A stretch of DNA of 64,000 nucleotides from Flavobacteriia bacterium (GCA_947450325.1 CANFUT010000004.1:85491-149490), one strand, 5' to 3'. Positions 16,366 to 25,821 are shown, counted from the first letter of the stretch. Program-made: numbers and translations. The notes: generated by a model not told the origin, from the sequence alone.

Positions 16366-16737
16366 ATGAAAAGTGGATGGATGTATATATTAGTTTGTAA
16401 TGATGGCAGTTATTATACTGGAAGTACAATCGATATACATAGAAGGTTAAATCAGCATCAATCTGGTCAAGGTGCAAATCATACTAAAAAGCGATTGCCA
16501 GTAGAATTGGTTTATTTTGAAGAATATAGCAGAGTTTCAACAGCTTTCTATCGCGAAAAGCAAGTTCAAGGATGGAGTCGCAGAAAAAAAGAAGCGTTGA
16601 TTCGAGGTGAATATGAGAAATTACCGGAATTGTCAAGAGCTTACAAGGACGTTGACTTCGACAAGCTCAGTCAACCAGACAAGCTCAGTCAACCTCACGG
16701 TCAAACTCAAAATGATAAAAGTCCAATTGCAGACTGA
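16366..16737 (+). CDS. GIY-YIG family small endonuclease with repeat-derived tail
   Basis: 123 aa. GIY-YIG core: WMYILVCNDGSYYTGSTIDIHRRLNQH gives the GIY-like and YTG motifs and the catalytic Arg region. HTKKRLPVELVYFEEY and a late Glu (FYREKQVQGWSRRKKEAL) complete the UvrC/UPF0213-like domain by about residue 90. The last ~28 residues include DKLSQP twice and are encoded by a tandem 18-bp repeat and half of a hairpin, so the native C-terminus has been replaced or extended by repeat DNA. Proteins of this type are presumed nucleases, but their target is generally unknown. Confidence 0.82.
   Translation: MKSGWMYILVCNDGSYYTGSTIDIHRRLNQHQSGQGANHTKKRLPVELVYFEEYSRVSTAFYREKQVQGWSRRKKEALIRGEYEKLPELSRAYKDVDFDKLSQPDKLSQPHGQTQNDKSPIAD
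16651..16694. repeat. Tandem 18-bp repeat, imperfect palindrome, inside the GIY-YIG tail
   Basis: GACAAGCTCAGTCAACC occurs at 16660-16676 and 16678-16694, period 18 bp. The first copy is part of an imperfect palindrome: GTTGACT (16651-16657) and AGTCAAC (16669-16675). It encodes DKLSQP-DKLSQP. I recall similar units in intergenic positions of other Bacteroidota genomes, so this is probably a dispersed repeat rather than native coding sequence. Confidence 0.7.
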
Positions 16738-16759
16738 GGCACTCGAAGTCTGCAATTGG
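16723..16759. repeat. Perfect 13-bp inverted repeat across the GIY-YIG stop codon
   Basis: CCAATTGCAGACT (16723-16735) pairs perfectly with AGTCTGCAATTGG (16747-16759) around an 11-nt loop; the TGA stop (16735-16737) begins in the stem. CGAAGTCTGC also repeats directly at 16744-16753 and 16764-16773. There is no T-run, so it is REP-like rather than an ordinary terminator. Confidence 0.75.
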
Positions 16760-16867
16760 CGATCGAAGTCTGCTTTTGCAATCAGTTATAAATTATACTT
16801 TGATATTGTATTTTTGCAGATTAAACCTTTTTCATTCTAAACTGTTCATATAAACAAAAACTAAATC

Positions 16868-17239
16868 ATGTTAGACAAATCAAATTTCAACAATTTAACT
16901 GCTGAAGAAAAAAGAGTCATTCTTCACAAAGGAACAGAAATGCCATTTACTGGCGAATTTAATTCTTGGAAAAAGGCGGGAACTTTTATTTGTCGCCAAT
17001 GCGAAGCGCCTTTGTATCATTCGAATGCAAAATTTGATTCAGGTTGCGGTTGGCCATCTTTTGATGATGAAATTCCCGGAGCTGTGCGACAAGTTCCTGA
17101 TGCTGATGGACGCAGGGTGGAAATAATTTGCAACCATTGCGAAGGACATTTAGGACACGTTTTTGTTGGTGAGCGATTTACAGACAAAAATACACGTCAT
17201 TGTGTCAATTCAATTTCTTTGAAATTTATTGAAGATTGA
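16868..17239 (+). CDS. msrB: Peptide methionine-R-sulfoxide reductase MsrB
   Basis: 123 aa, a single MsrB domain. Zinc ligands are the pairs CRQC (42, 45) and CNHC (88, 91); GCGWPSFDDEIPG forms the substrate pocket and RHCVNS holds the catalytic Cys112. It reduces methionine-R-sulfoxide in proteins. There is no signal peptide, so it is cytoplasmic. A TATTTTTG box (16809-16816) lies upstream, downstream of the GIY-YIG repeats. It is convergent with the lytic transglycosylase gene with a one-base gap. Confidence 0.95.
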   Translation: MLDKSNFNNLTAEEKRVILHKGTEMPFTGEFNSWKKAGTFICRQCEAPLYHSNAKFDSGCGWPSFDDEIPGAVRQVPDADGRRVEIICNHCEGHLGHVFVGERFTDKNTRHCVNSISLKFIED

Positions 17240-17240
17240 T

Positions 17241-18182
17241 TTATTCAACGCAATCAAACAATTTTACACATTCGCTTTTCGTCATGTCGTGCAAAATGAA
17301 TTGCGACGCCAATGCCAGTTGCGTGTAGTTTTGAGAAGAGTTTCCAAAGGATGCTGCGTGCGTTTGCCACATGGCTTTGATCAAACTTTGTCCGCCTTCA
17401 GTCGGATTGATTTTATTCACTACTGCGCGCACATTCATTGAACCAGCGTGGTAAACATGCAACACAAACAAGCGAAACCACAAATCAGACTCATTGTACA
17501 CGATGTTGTGGTCATTCAAGATTTTCTTTGCTTCAGGAATACAAGTTCTATTGATTAATCGCGCTGCGCCGTAGGCAGATTTATTGAAATCTTTGCGTTC
17601 GTCTGTGGTTTTATTGACAATCAATCCTTGCGCTCTTGCTACTCCTGGCATCAATTGAAAAGCACCATAAGCACCAGCCGAAGATTTTTTCAACTGTCCT
17701 GGACTTTCAATCAACAAGATGGCTTGCGCATACCAAGGATCAACGCCTTGACTTTCAAAAGCTAAAATGCCATTTGAAATGCTTGGATAAACTTCATTGA
17801 ATTTGTAAAAATCATTTTTACCAGTGGTTACGAATATTTTGTCGGTAGAATCAATATTGTTCGCCAATTTGAGGCTGTCTTTGAAAATCGTTTTGCGAGC
17901 TTCTGATTGTTTAGACCAATCTTTGTTCGACATTTTCATGATGATTTGTCGATTCGATGCGACATTTATCAAACAAGAATCTGGAGACAATTTCATGATT
18001 TCTTTCCAAAACGCAGGTTGAGGTAAGGTGTCCCACAATCCATCAAACAATGGTTGGGAATTCATCAAAATACCACTTTTTTCAGGATTGGTTACTTCAA
18101 CCAATTCATGATCCCAACTTGGAAGTTGCGCATAAAATGGTGTTAAAAAAGCGGAGAAAACTAAAATTAAAAAATATCGCAT
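17241..18182 (-). CDS. Periplasmic lytic transglycosylase (SLT domain)
   Basis: 313 aa with signal peptide MRYFLILVFSAFLTPFYAQ. An SLT/lysozyme-like domain covers about 150-290: AILLIESPGQLKKSSAGAYGAFQLMPGVA contains the catalytic Glu in ES and the S-x-GA-x-G-x-x-QLMP signature, with VYHAGSMNV later. Family members cleave the MurNAc-GlcNAc bond, forming 1,6-anhydroMurNAc. The ~130 residues before the domain are not recognised. The catalytic residues appear intact. Confidence 0.87.
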   Translation of the reverse strand: MRYFLILVFSAFLTPFYAQLPSWDHELVEVTNPEKSGILMNSQPLFDGLWDTLPQPAFWKEIMKLSPDSCLINVASNRQIIMKMSNKDWSKQSEARKTIFKDSLKLANNIDSTDKIFVTTGKNDFYKFNEVYPSISNGILAFESQGVDPWYAQAILLIESPGQLKKSSAGAYGAFQLMPGVARAQGLIVNKTTDERKDFNKSAYGAARLINRTCIPEAKKILNDHNIVYNESDLWFRLFVLHVYHAGSMNVRAVVNKINPTEGGQSLIKAMWQTHAASFGNSSQNYTQLALASQFILHDMTKSECVKLFDCVE

Positions 18183-18362
18183 GGAGAGTGCTTTAAGTTT
18201 GAATCTCTAAGATACGGTTTTTTATCGAAAAATGAAGTTTTTTATTCGATTTTAACGTTTTCTGCTCGTTATTATCCCTTTTTTTAACCAAAAAGTGATT
18301 TTTTGCAACGTTTGCAAAATAATGATTTTAGTGGCATTGAATCATTCTAATCTCAAAAGTAG

Positions 18363-18370
18363 TACTTTTA
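18363..18370 (+). promoter_or_regulatory. -7-like box 4 nt before the yidD GTG start
   Basis: TACTTTTA (18363-18370) matches TAnnTTT and is followed after 4 nt by GTG (18375). This is the same spacing as in murB and paiB and would give a leaderless message. The -33 is unclear, so support is moderate. Confidence 0.4.
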
Positions 18371-18374
18371 GCCT

Positions 18375-18623
18375 GTGAAAATCATTCGAAAAATCATCCA
18401 ATTTCCGTTGATTCTGTTGGTCAAAATTTACCAATGGATAATTAGTCCATTATTTCCCGCAGTTTGCAGATACGAACCTACTTGCTCCAATTACATGATC
18501 GAAGCGATTCAAGTTTGGGGGATTTTTAAAGGAACTTATTTGGGTTTGAAACGCATCGCTTCATGCCATCCTTGGGGCGGACATGGACACGATCCTGTGC
18601 CGAAACGGCATAAAAAACACTAA
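18375..18623 (+). CDS. yidD: Membrane protein insertion efficiency factor YidD
   Basis: 82 aa, GTG start. [27 protein letters not shown] carries the two conserved Cys (31, 37), and [17 protein letters not shown] is the family's C-terminal signature. YidD is a small amphipathic protein at the inner membrane that helps YidC-dependent insertion. No in-frame ATG exists near the start. The usual rnpA neighbour is absent. Its stop lies inside a hairpin shared with the convergent OsmC gene. Confidence 0.93.
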   Translation: MKIIRKIIQFPLILLVKIYQWIISPLFPAVCRYEPTCSNYMIEAIQVWGIFKGTYLGLKRIASCHPWGGHGHDPVPKRHKKH

Positions 18624-18647
18624 AAAGTCAAAGACTACCTTTTAGTG
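18618..18647. terminator. Shared hairpin covering the yidD and osmC-like stop codons
   Basis: CACTAAAA (18618-18625) pairs with TTTTAGTG (18640-18647), with an inner AGTC/GACT stem (18626-18629 and 18633-18636). The yidD stop (18621-18623) and the convergent stop (18642-18644) both lie in the stem. Neither side has a long T-run, so termination strength is uncertain. Confidence 0.55.
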
Positions 18648-19046
18648 CAAGAATGTAAATTCCACCTCCACATTATCACCCAAGGTTTTCGCAACAGGAC
18701 AAGCTTTTCCGGCGGCAATCACTTTTTGAGTTTGGTGTTCATCCCAATCATTTCCGCTTAAATCCATTTCAATCACGATTTTTTGGATTCTCCTTGGACT
18801 TTCAGCCATGATTTTGGTAATTGTTGCATCAGCTTTTTTAAGTAAAAGTCCGTGATTGTTGCAGTAAATTCCCATGATGGTAATCATACATGATGCGTAA
18901 GAAGTTGCTACCAAATCTGTGGGAGAAAATGCTTCGCCTTTGCCGTTGTTGTCGATGGGTGCATCAGTGATAATCTTCGTTCCAGATGCCAAATGTTCGC
19001 ATGAAGTTCTTAAATTGCCGAGATATGTTACTTTGGATGTTGCCAT
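18642..19046 (-). CDS. OsmC/Ohr family peroxiredoxin-like protein
   Basis: 134 aa from ATG 19046 (MATSKVTYLG). The frame is open 13 codons further upstream, but those residues are not family-like. The two conserved cysteines are in TSYASCMITIMG and GKACPVAKTLG, the pair that reduces organic hydroperoxides in OsmC and Ohr; the glutamate in GKGEAFSPTDLVA belongs to the family pattern. The arrangement is closer to OsmC/YhfA than to Ohr. It is presumably cytoplasmic. Confidence 0.88.
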   Translation of the reverse strand: MATSKVTYLGNLRTSCEHLASGTKIITDAPIDNNGKGEAFSPTDLVATSYASCMITIMGIYCNNHGLLLKKADATITKIMAESPRRIQKIVIEMDLSGNDWDEHQTQKVIAAGKACPVAKTLGDNVEVEFTFLH

Positions 19047-19162
19047 TGTTTTTTTGTTTGAAAAGTAAAGGTAGGAAAAAACCATTGACGATGAATTTAG
19101 ACTTTAACTTTATTCTTTTTGACGAACTAAAAAGTTGTATTTTTGTTTAAGATTTTAGTAAA

Positions 19163-19909
19163 ATGTTTCGAAAATTTACGCTTTTGATTTTATTGGTTTT
19201 TCCGTTCTTTTTGAATGGACAAACTCCTGTGGCTGAAAGCGTGGATGTGATTTACAAAAATCAATTTGGAGGTGGAATCATGTTGGCAACAACTGGTGTA
19301 GGAGCGGAAGGATTTTATGGATTTCAAAAGCAAAAGAAAACGACTTGGTTGATCAGTTTGGCGATTGGGAATTTAAAAAGTGAAAAGCAATCCAAAATTT
19401 ACAACAACAATTACAAAGATGCTCGCGGTTATTATTTTGGAAAAATCAATAGTTTATTTTACCTAAATGCATCCTTTGGAGCTTCACATTTATTGTATGA
19501 AAGTAAAAGATTTCAAGGCGTTGAAATTAGCGGTGTTTGGAGTGCAGGATTGAATTTGGCTTATTTGAAACCTATTTACTTATTGATTAGAGAGCCTTAC
19601 ATTGGCGGTCAAGGTTATGAAGAGCCTGTGAATGTGCGATATGATCCTGAAATTCACTATCAAGAAAATATTTATGGCAAATCCACTTTCCTGACGGGAA
19701 TTAAGGAAGGAAAATTTACATCAGGACTGCAATTAAAAGCGGGAGTTTTGTTCAATTTGAGTAAATTTGACCAGTCAATTAGAGCAATCGAAATCGGCGC
19801 GAAAATAGATTATTTCTTCAAACCTGTTGATTTAATGTATGCTTCGCCATCGAAATCTTTATTTAACGCTTTGTACGCCAAATTTTTAATTGGTACAAAA
19901 AGAACTTAG
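19163..19909 (+). CDS. Secreted, probably outer-membrane beta-barrel-like protein
   Basis: 248 aa with signal peptide [20 protein letters not shown]. The rest has alternating hydrophobic/polar strands ([68 protein letters not shown]). This is consistent with an eight- to ten-strand barrel; I do not recognise a named family. It lies 2 nt before lipA and presumably heads the operon with lipA and the ABC exporter. TATTTTTG lies upstream near 19137. Confidence 0.6.
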   Translation: MFRKFTLLILLVFPFFLNGQTPVAESVDVIYKNQFGGGIMLATTGVGAEGFYGFQKQKKTTWLISLAIGNLKSEKQSKIYNNNYKDARGYYFGKINSLFYLNASFGASHLLYESKRFQGVEISGVWSAGLNLAYLKPIYLLIREPYIGGQGYEEPVNVRYDPEIHYQENIYGKSTFLTGIKEGKFTSGLQLKAGVLFNLSKFDQSIRAIEIGAKIDYFFKPVDLMYASPSKSLFNALYAKFLIGTKRT

Positions 19910-19911
19910 TT

Positions 19912-20793
19912 ATGAGTGAAATCATTGAAAAAGATAACAATTCAGTAAGAATTAAAAAACCAAAATGGTTGCGTGTAAAATTGCCAACTGGCGAAAATTA
20001 CCGCAAAGTACGCGCTTTGGTCGACGAACATAAATTGCACACCATCTGTGAAAGTGGAAGTTGTCCAAATATGGGCGAGTGCTGGGGTGAAGGAACTGCG
20101 ACATTCATGATTTTGGGAAATATTTGTACCAGAAGTTGTGGTTTTTGCGCGGTTCAAACGGGACGACCGTTGGAAGTTGACATTTATGAGCCAGGAAGAG
20201 TGGCGCATAGTGTTAAAACAATGGGCGTGAAACATGCCGTTTTGACTTCAGTTGACCGTGACGATTTGAAAGATGGCGGTTCTGAAATTTGGGTGCAAAC
20301 GGTGAAAGCAATCAGACATCAGTCGCCACAAACGACCATGGAAACCTTGATTCCAGATTTTGCTGGGAAATGGGAAAATTTGCAAAACATCATTGATGTG
20401 GCACCAGAAATTGTTTCGCATAACTTGGAAACAGTTCGTCGCTTGACCAAACAAGTGCGCATTCAAGCAAAATATGACCGAAGTTTGGAAGTATTGTTTC
20501 GCTTGAAAAAAGGTGGAATGAGAACCAAATCTGGTGTAATGTTGGGCTTGGGAGAATCACACGAAGAAGTGTTGGAAACGATGGAAGATTTGCGCAGTGT
20601 AAATGTGGATATTCTGACTTTAGGACAATATCTGCAACCAACGCCAAAACACTTGCCAGTGCAAGAGTTTATCACTCCTGAAAGATTCGAAGAATACAGA
20701 ATCAAAGGTTTGGAAATGGGTTTCCGTTATGTTGAAAGTGGACCGTTGGTGCGTTCTTCTTATCATGCTGAAAAACATATTTTTGATTTATAA
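19912..20793 (+). CDS. lipA: Lipoyl synthase
   Basis: 293 aa. It carries both iron-sulfur motifs: the auxiliary cluster Cys46, Cys51, Cys57 ([12 protein letters not shown]) and the radical-SAM CxxxCxxC at 72, 76, 79 (CTRSCGFC). The C-terminal RSSY that ligates the auxiliary cluster through Ser is present (VRSSYHAE). It inserts two sulfur atoms into octanoyl groups on the E2 subunits of 2-oxoacid dehydrogenases and the glycine-cleavage H protein. It starts 2 nt after the barrel-like gene and ends 8 nt before the ABC exporter. Confidence 0.97.
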   Translation: MSEIIEKDNNSVRIKKPKWLRVKLPTGENYRKVRALVDEHKLHTICESGSCPNMGECWGEGTATFMILGNICTRSCGFCAVQTGRPLEVDIYEPGRVAHSVKTMGVKHAVLTSVDRDDLKDGGSEIWVQTVKAIRHQSPQTTMETLIPDFAGKWENLQNIIDVAPEIVSHNLETVRRLTKQVRIQAKYDRSLEVLFRLKKGGMRTKSGVMLGLGESHEEVLETMEDLRSVNVDILTLGQYLQPTPKHLPVQEFITPERFEEYRIKGLEMGFRYVESGPLVRSSYHAEKHIFDL

Positions 20794-20801
20794 GTTTTTC
20801 A

Positions 20802-22565
20802 ATGTCAGAGCAGTCGAAATTAGATTTTAAAGTTTTTAAAAGATTGATGTTTTTTGTAAAATCTTACAAGAAATATTTACTCTTTTCGCTGTTCTGTACC
20901 CTGACATTGTCTGCCTTAACTCCGTTGCGACCAATGTTAATTGGAACAATGGTGAGCGATTTCATCATCAATAGCCAAAATGAATCCGCTTTATTTAATT
21001 GGTTCATGATGTTGCTATTATTGCTGCTTGTAGAAGGCGTTTTTCAATTTATGAATTCCTACTTCAGTAATTTATTGGCCCAAACTGTTATCAGCGATAT
21101 TCGAAAAAGATTGTTTGAACATTTTATTTCATTCAGGATGAAGTATTTTGATCAAACTCCCATTGGAAATTTAGTTACTCGATTGGTTTCTGATATCGAA
21201 GCAATTTCCGAAGTTTTTTCTTCTGGATTGATTGACATTTTAGGCGATTTATTGATGCTGATTTTCATTATTATCATGATGATGTTTACCAATTGGCAAC
21301 TGACCTTGATGACATTGATTCCAATTCCGTTGTTGATCTTAGCAACCAGGATTTTTGCACGAGCGATGCGCAATTCGTTTCAATCAGAGCGCTTGCAAGT
21401 CACGCGATTGAATACTTTCGTCCAAGAGCACATTTCTGGAATGTCGATTGTGCAACTTTTCAATAGAGAAAAGCAAGAACAAAAAGAGTTTGAATCAATC
21501 AACAACGATCATAAACAAGCGCAAGTAAATGCGATTTGGGCCTTTTCAATTTTCTTTCCAGTTGTTGAAATTTTGTCTTCTCTTTCCATCGCTTTGATGT
21601 TAGTTTGGGGCGCATTTCAATTGATTGGAGAAAATACGCCCGAGCCAGCCAAATTGTATGAACAAATTTTCGAATTTACCTTGTGGATTCACATGTTGTT
21701 TCGACCAATCAGACAGTTGGCGGATAAATTCAATATTTTGCAACGCGGAATTGTGCGTGCTGAAAGGGTTTTTGAAGTGCTCGACATGCACGAAGATGTT
21801 CAAATTGAAGGAGAAATTAAAGACATCAATTTCAATCAAGACATTCATTTTAAGGACATTTATTTTGCTTACAAAGAAGAAGATTGGGTTTTGAAAAACA
21901 TCAATTTGACGATTGAAAGCGGTAAAACGGTAGCTTTTGTTGGTGCAACTGGAGCCGGAAAATCTTCGATTGTGAATCTACTCGGACGGTTTTATGAATT
22001 CCAAAAAGGAACGATTTCCTTGGGTGAAACAGATATCAAATCGCTTCAATTGAATTATTTAAGAAAAAATATTGCGATTGTACTGCAAGATGTATTTTTA
22101 TTTTCTGGGACGATTTTTGAAAATATTACGTTGGGAGACCCTTCCATTACCAAAGCGCAGGTAATTGAAGCCGCAAAAGCGGTGAGCGCGCACGATTTCA
22201 TAGATAAATTGCCTCAAGGCTATGATTATGAAGTGGGAGAAAGAGGAGGTGTTTTGTCTATCGGTCAGCGACAATTGTTGGCTTTTATTCGCGCTTATGT
22301 TTACAATCCGCACATTTTAATTTTAGATGAAGCGACTTCAAGCGTGGACAATGAATCAGAAGAATTGATTCAAAAAGCCACTGAAAAATTGACCCAAGGC
22401 AGAACATCAATCGTCATTGCACACCGTTTATCGACTATTCAAAACGCTGATAAAATTGTGGTGATGGATCATGGAGAAATTATCGAAACGGGTACACACA
22501 ATGAATTACTTGCAACAGATGGATACTATCGTAAATTGTATGATATTCAATTTGCTGAAAAGTAA
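20802..22565 (+). CDS. ABC exporter, fused permease and ATPase (MsbA/BmrA type)
   Basis: 587 aa. An N-terminal six-helix ABC transporter domain (about 20-310) precedes a nucleotide-binding domain: Walker A GATGAGKSS, Q-loop VLQDVFLF, signature LSIGQRQ, Walker B ILILDEATS, switch His IAHRLST. The signature has Ile in place of Gly in LSGGQ, which sometimes marks the degenerate half of a heterodimeric exporter, but the catalytic Glu after Walker B is present. A half-transporter that must dimerise. Substrate unknown; lipid or drug export is usual for the family. Last gene of the lipA unit. Confidence 0.88.
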   Translation: MSEQSKLDFKVFKRLMFFVKSYKKYLLFSLFCTLTLSALTPLRPMLIGTMVSDFIINSQNESALFNWFMMLLLLLLVEGVFQFMNSYFSNLLAQTVISDIRKRLFEHFISFRMKYFDQTPIGNLVTRLVSDIEAISEVFSSGLIDILGDLLMLIFIIIMMMFTNWQLTLMTLIPIPLLILATRIFARAMRNSFQSERLQVTRLNTFVQEHISGMSIVQLFNREKQEQKEFESINNDHKQAQVNAIWAFSIFFPVVEILSSLSIALMLVWGAFQLIGENTPEPAKLYEQIFEFTLWIHMLFRPIRQLADKFNILQRGIVRAERVFEVLDMHEDVQIEGEIKDINFNQDIHFKDIYFAYKEEDWVLKNINLTIESGKTVAFVGATGAGKSSIVNLLGRFYEFQKGTISLGETDIKSLQLNYLRKNIAIVLQDVFLFSGTIFENITLGDPSITKAQVIEAAKAVSAHDFIDKLPQGYDYEVGERGGVLSIGQRQLLAFIRAYVYNPHILILDEATSSVDNESEELIQKATEKLTQGRTSIVIAHRLSTIQNADKIVVMDHGEIIETGTHNELLATDGYYRKLYDIQFAEK

Positions 22566-22668
22566 ACTCTAAGACGTCGAAAACTGATGTAAATCATTTC
22601 TGAATGTGACTTTTGTATCAAAGAAAGAGATGTCAATCTTTTAAATTTGTTCTATAAAATTTACAATC

Positions 22669-24081
22669 ATGAAAATCGAACAAATTTACACAGGATGCAT
22701 CGCACACGCAGCGTATTATTTAGAAAACAACGGAGAAGCTGCTATTTTTGACCCATTGAGAGAAGTTGGTCCATATTTGGATCGCGCCAAGGCCGACAAC
22801 GCCAAAATCAAATATGTTTTTGAAACCCATTTCCACGCAGATTTTGTCAGTGGACATTTAGATTTAGCTAAGAAATCAGGTGCCCAAATTGTTTATGGTC
22901 CAACAGCGAAACCAGGATTTGAAGCTATTGTTGCAGAAGACAATCAACTATTCAAAGTAGGAAATTATACTGTAAAAGTATTGCACACGCCAGGTCACAC
23001 CATGGAAAGTACAACTTATTTACTCATCGACGAAAACGGTAAAGAGCACGGAATTATTTCTGGCGATACTTTGTTTATCGGCGATGTAGGTCGTCCAGAT
23101 TTGGCACAACATGTAATAGCTGATTTAACACAAGATAAATTGGCTGCACATTTATTTGATTCTTTGAGAAATAAAATCATGCCTTTGTCGGATGATTTAA
23201 TTGTTTATCCAAATCACGGCGCTGGTTCTGCTTGCGGCAAGAAAATGAGCAAGGAAACAACTGATACTTTGGGCAATCAGAAAAAAACGAATTATGCATT
23301 GCGCGCAGATATGACTAAAGATGAATTCATCAAAGAATTATTGACGGGTTTGACAAATCCTCCAGGATATTTTCCTAAAAATGTATTGATGAATATCCAA
23401 GGGTATGAAAGTTTAGATACGGTGTTGGAAAGAGGATTACATGCCTTGGATGCAACTGCGTTCGAATTGGTTGCCAACGAAACCAACGCATTGGTTTTAG
23501 ATACAAGAGATGCTACGACTTTCGCAAAAGGGTTTGTTTCAAACTCTATAAACATTGGAATCGATGGAAATTTTGCGATGTGGGTTGGAGAAATGATTCC
23601 TGATATCAAACAAGAAATTTTGTTGATTACCGAGCCTGGAAGAGAAGAGGAAGCGGTAATTCGTTTGTCACGAGTTGGATATGATCACGCGATTGGATTT
23701 TTGAAAGGTGGTTTTGAAACTTGGAAAAATGCTGGAAAAGCGATTGAAACGGTTGAAAGAATCGATGCGCAAACTTTCGAATCAGTTTATAAATCAGCTC
23801 CAATCATCATTGACATCCGCAAGAAAAGTGAATTTGAATCAGAACATGTGGTTGGGGCGATTAACATTCCATTGAATGAAATCAATCAACATTTGGCTGA
23901 GTTTCCTAAAAACGAATCTTTCATCCTACATTGCGCAGGAGGATATAGAAGTATGATTGCGGCTTCCATCTTGAAACAAAGAGGTTGGGACAATTTCAAA
24001 GATGTAGATTCTGGTTTTGCTGGAATAGCCAAAACATCTGTTGAGAAAACAGCTTATGTATGTCCGAGTACATTGCTGTAA
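22669..24081 (+). CDS. Persulfide dioxygenase-like protein with two rhodanese domains (CstB/Blh type)
   Basis: 470 aa. The N-terminal metallo-beta-lactamase domain (1-~210) has THFHADFVSGH, LHTPGHTMES, SGDTLFIGDVGRPDL and PNHGAGSACG, the non-heme iron ligands of ETHE1-type persulfide dioxygenases. Two rhodanese domains follow. The first (about 260-360) lacks an active-site Cys (LLITEPGREEEA). The second (about 370-465) has it in HCAGGYRS. This layout matches CstB-like proteins that oxidise persulfides and produce thiosulfate during sulfide detoxification. Whether it responds to sulfide here is not visible. Confidence 0.87.
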   Translation: MKIEQIYTGCIAHAAYYLENNGEAAIFDPLREVGPYLDRAKADNAKIKYVFETHFHADFVSGHLDLAKKSGAQIVYGPTAKPGFEAIVAEDNQLFKVGNYTVKVLHTPGHTMESTTYLLIDENGKEHGIISGDTLFIGDVGRPDLAQHVIADLTQDKLAAHLFDSLRNKIMPLSDDLIVYPNHGAGSACGKKMSKETTDTLGNQKKTNYALRADMTKDEFIKELLTGLTNPPGYFPKNVLMNIQGYESLDTVLERGLHALDATAFELVANETNALVLDTRDATTFAKGFVSNSINIGIDGNFAMWVGEMIPDIKQEILLITEPGREEEAVIRLSRVGYDHAIGFLKGGFETWKNAGKAIETVERIDAQTFESVYKSAPIIIDIRKKSEFESEHVVGAINIPLNEINQHLAEFPKNESFILHCAGGYRSMIAASILKQRGWDNFKDVDSGFAGIAKTSVEKTAYVCPSTLL

Positions 24082-24103
24082 GATTAAAAATAGTTATCAA
24101 AGA

Positions 24104-24135
24104 AAAAGGCTGCTCAATGATTTGAGCAGCCTTTT
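24104..24135. terminator. Bidirectional terminator between the persulfide dioxygenase and 24156 genes
   Basis: AAAAGGCTGCTCAA (24104-24117) pairs perfectly with TTGAGCAGCCTTTT (24122-24135) around a 4-nt loop. T-runs exist on both strands, so it serves both convergent genes. Confidence 0.9.
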
Positions 24136-24155
24136 GAATTTATAGATAATTGGAA

Positions 24156-25727
24156 TTATTCTTTGAAATTCATTCTTCCTACCATTTCTTTAGAACCCAA
24201 TCTTGTGTACATCAAGATAGATGAATTTTCCTTGTCAGGAATACAAAGTCTTGGTATCAAAATTGAACCTAGTTCTTTGGTTCCTTTTAATGCATTGCGT
24301 TCTATTTTTCCATCTTCGATGTTTACTGAGACCACAGCGATTGCGTTGTTCTTTTTTGAAAATGTCATCGGATATTGAACGTCACTATTCAAGTATTTGA
24401 AACTAACTGGATCGTAGTTTTTTAAATGGTCGTTGAAAATCATATACGCTTTTTCACCTACTTGTCTCATAACGAATGAAGATCGATAACCACCATCATT
24501 GCTTGTTATTTGTGCTTTTTGAATTTTCTTTTTCCATAGCATTTCTCCATTTTTGTCAAGTTTAAACACAATCAAATCCATATAGTAATAAACGTATGTT
24601 GTCGTTGTAGCACCAGTTTTTGGATTGGTATAAGTTCGTTCAACAATATAACTTTCCTCTGCAACACCTAAATATCCTCCATCAGTTGTAGATTCAAATT
24701 TTCTCATTTTGAAATTATACAAACTTGGTTCAATTCCCTTTTTTTCTTTTTTCTTTTCAGTTTTTTCAATTTGACGTTTTGAAAGTCCTTCCATGATAAA
24801 TTTGTCATCAAATTCATGGTAACCTGAACTTACAATTTCTTCACTTCTCGGATCCATTACAGCATAGAAAACACCTTTTACTCCAGTTCCTTTTGTTTGT
24901 CCTTTGATTCCTCTTTCACCGTAAAATCCTGAAACAACAAAGTTTTCTTTTTGATCTACAGCAATACTTAGTTGACTGGTATATTTTGCACCAAGATTAA
25001 ATTCCAATGCACTGAATTCATCACCAGTAACTTTATAAAATTTAATTGTTGTTGGTTCGTCCTTTACAACCAGGCTTGTAATCAAAAACAATGTTCCTTG
25101 ATTAGACAATTTGTAATCTGTGATTGTTTCTCCTTTTTCTTCTAAAATATCCTCAAAACTTCCTTGCGATTCAATTGCTAAATTTGCATCAAGTACAAAA
25201 TACCCATAAACTCCATTTTTTGAATCGTTTCTCTTTCTAGTAGAAGAATAATAAGTTACACAGATTTTTTGTTTGTTTTCAGATGCCAAAAGCTTGAATC
25301 CAGAGCGGCGTTTGTTTTTTCTGTCATAATCAAACGACGCGATTTTTTTACCTTCAACTTCTCTTTTTTCCATTGATTCTTTGAACTCATGAGCATACAA
25401 AGACTTGGTTGTTTTGTCCGCGTTATCCTCAGAAGTAAAAGTATAAATTGTACCATCAATTTCATAAGTTCCTTCATAGTCGGAAGGTTTACCATTTACC
25501 AGATTCTTAAAATAGGAAGTGTTGTTATAAGTTAGATTCTTATATGACATGATTCTGCCATAGCTTCCTTTACTGTATGTCCATGCATAAAATGAATTTC
25601 CATTGACTTGATATATATCTAAAATGGAAGTTTTTGTTTTTACTTGGTCTCCCCACTCAAAGGAGTAGTCTTGGGTAAAGCCTACAAAAGAAATAAGTAG
25701 AGCAATAAAAGTCGATTTAAATTTCAT
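24156..25727 (-). CDS. Secreted protein, unknown function
   Basis: 523 aa with signal peptide MKFKSTFIALLISFVGFTQ. The rest is beta-rich with repeated strand pairs (FYAWTYSKGSYGRIMSY, KICVTYYSSTRKRND, GTLFLITSLVVKDEPTTIKFY, GYLGVAEESYIVERTYTNPKTG), suggestive of a propeller, and a basic segment near 330 (RQIEKTEKKKEKKG). I see no T9SS sorting motif at the C-terminus (KEMVGRMNFKE), so it is probably periplasmic. I do not recognise the family. Confidence 0.6.
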   Translation of the reverse strand: MKFKSTFIALLISFVGFTQDYSFEWGDQVKTKTSILDIYQVNGNSFYAWTYSKGSYGRIMSYKNLTYNNTSYFKNLVNGKPSDYEGTYEIDGTIYTFTSEDNADKTTKSLYAHEFKESMEKREVEGKKIASFDYDRKNKRRSGFKLLASENKQKICVTYYSSTRKRNDSKNGVYGYFVLDANLAIESQGSFEDILEEKGETITDYKLSNQGTLFLITSLVVKDEPTTIKFYKVTGDEFSALEFNLGAKYTSQLSIAVDQKENFVVSGFYGERGIKGQTKGTGVKGVFYAVMDPRSEEIVSSGYHEFDDKFIMEGLSKRQIEKTEKKKEKKGIEPSLYNFKMRKFESTTDGGYLGVAEESYIVERTYTNPKTGATTTTYVYYYMDLIVFKLDKNGEMLWKKKIQKAQITSNDGGYRSSFVMRQVGEKAYMIFNDHLKNYDPVSFKYLNSDVQYPMTFSKKNNAIAVVSVNIEDGKIERNALKGTKELGSILIPRLCIPDKENSSILMYTRLGSKEMVGRMNFKE

Positions 25728-25821
25728 AAGTTGATTTTAATAGATTAAATAATTTGACTAAATTAACAATTATTTTGAAAAAATCGTGTTTTGTTGCAAA
25801 TCAGGAGTGAATGCGTTCCTT

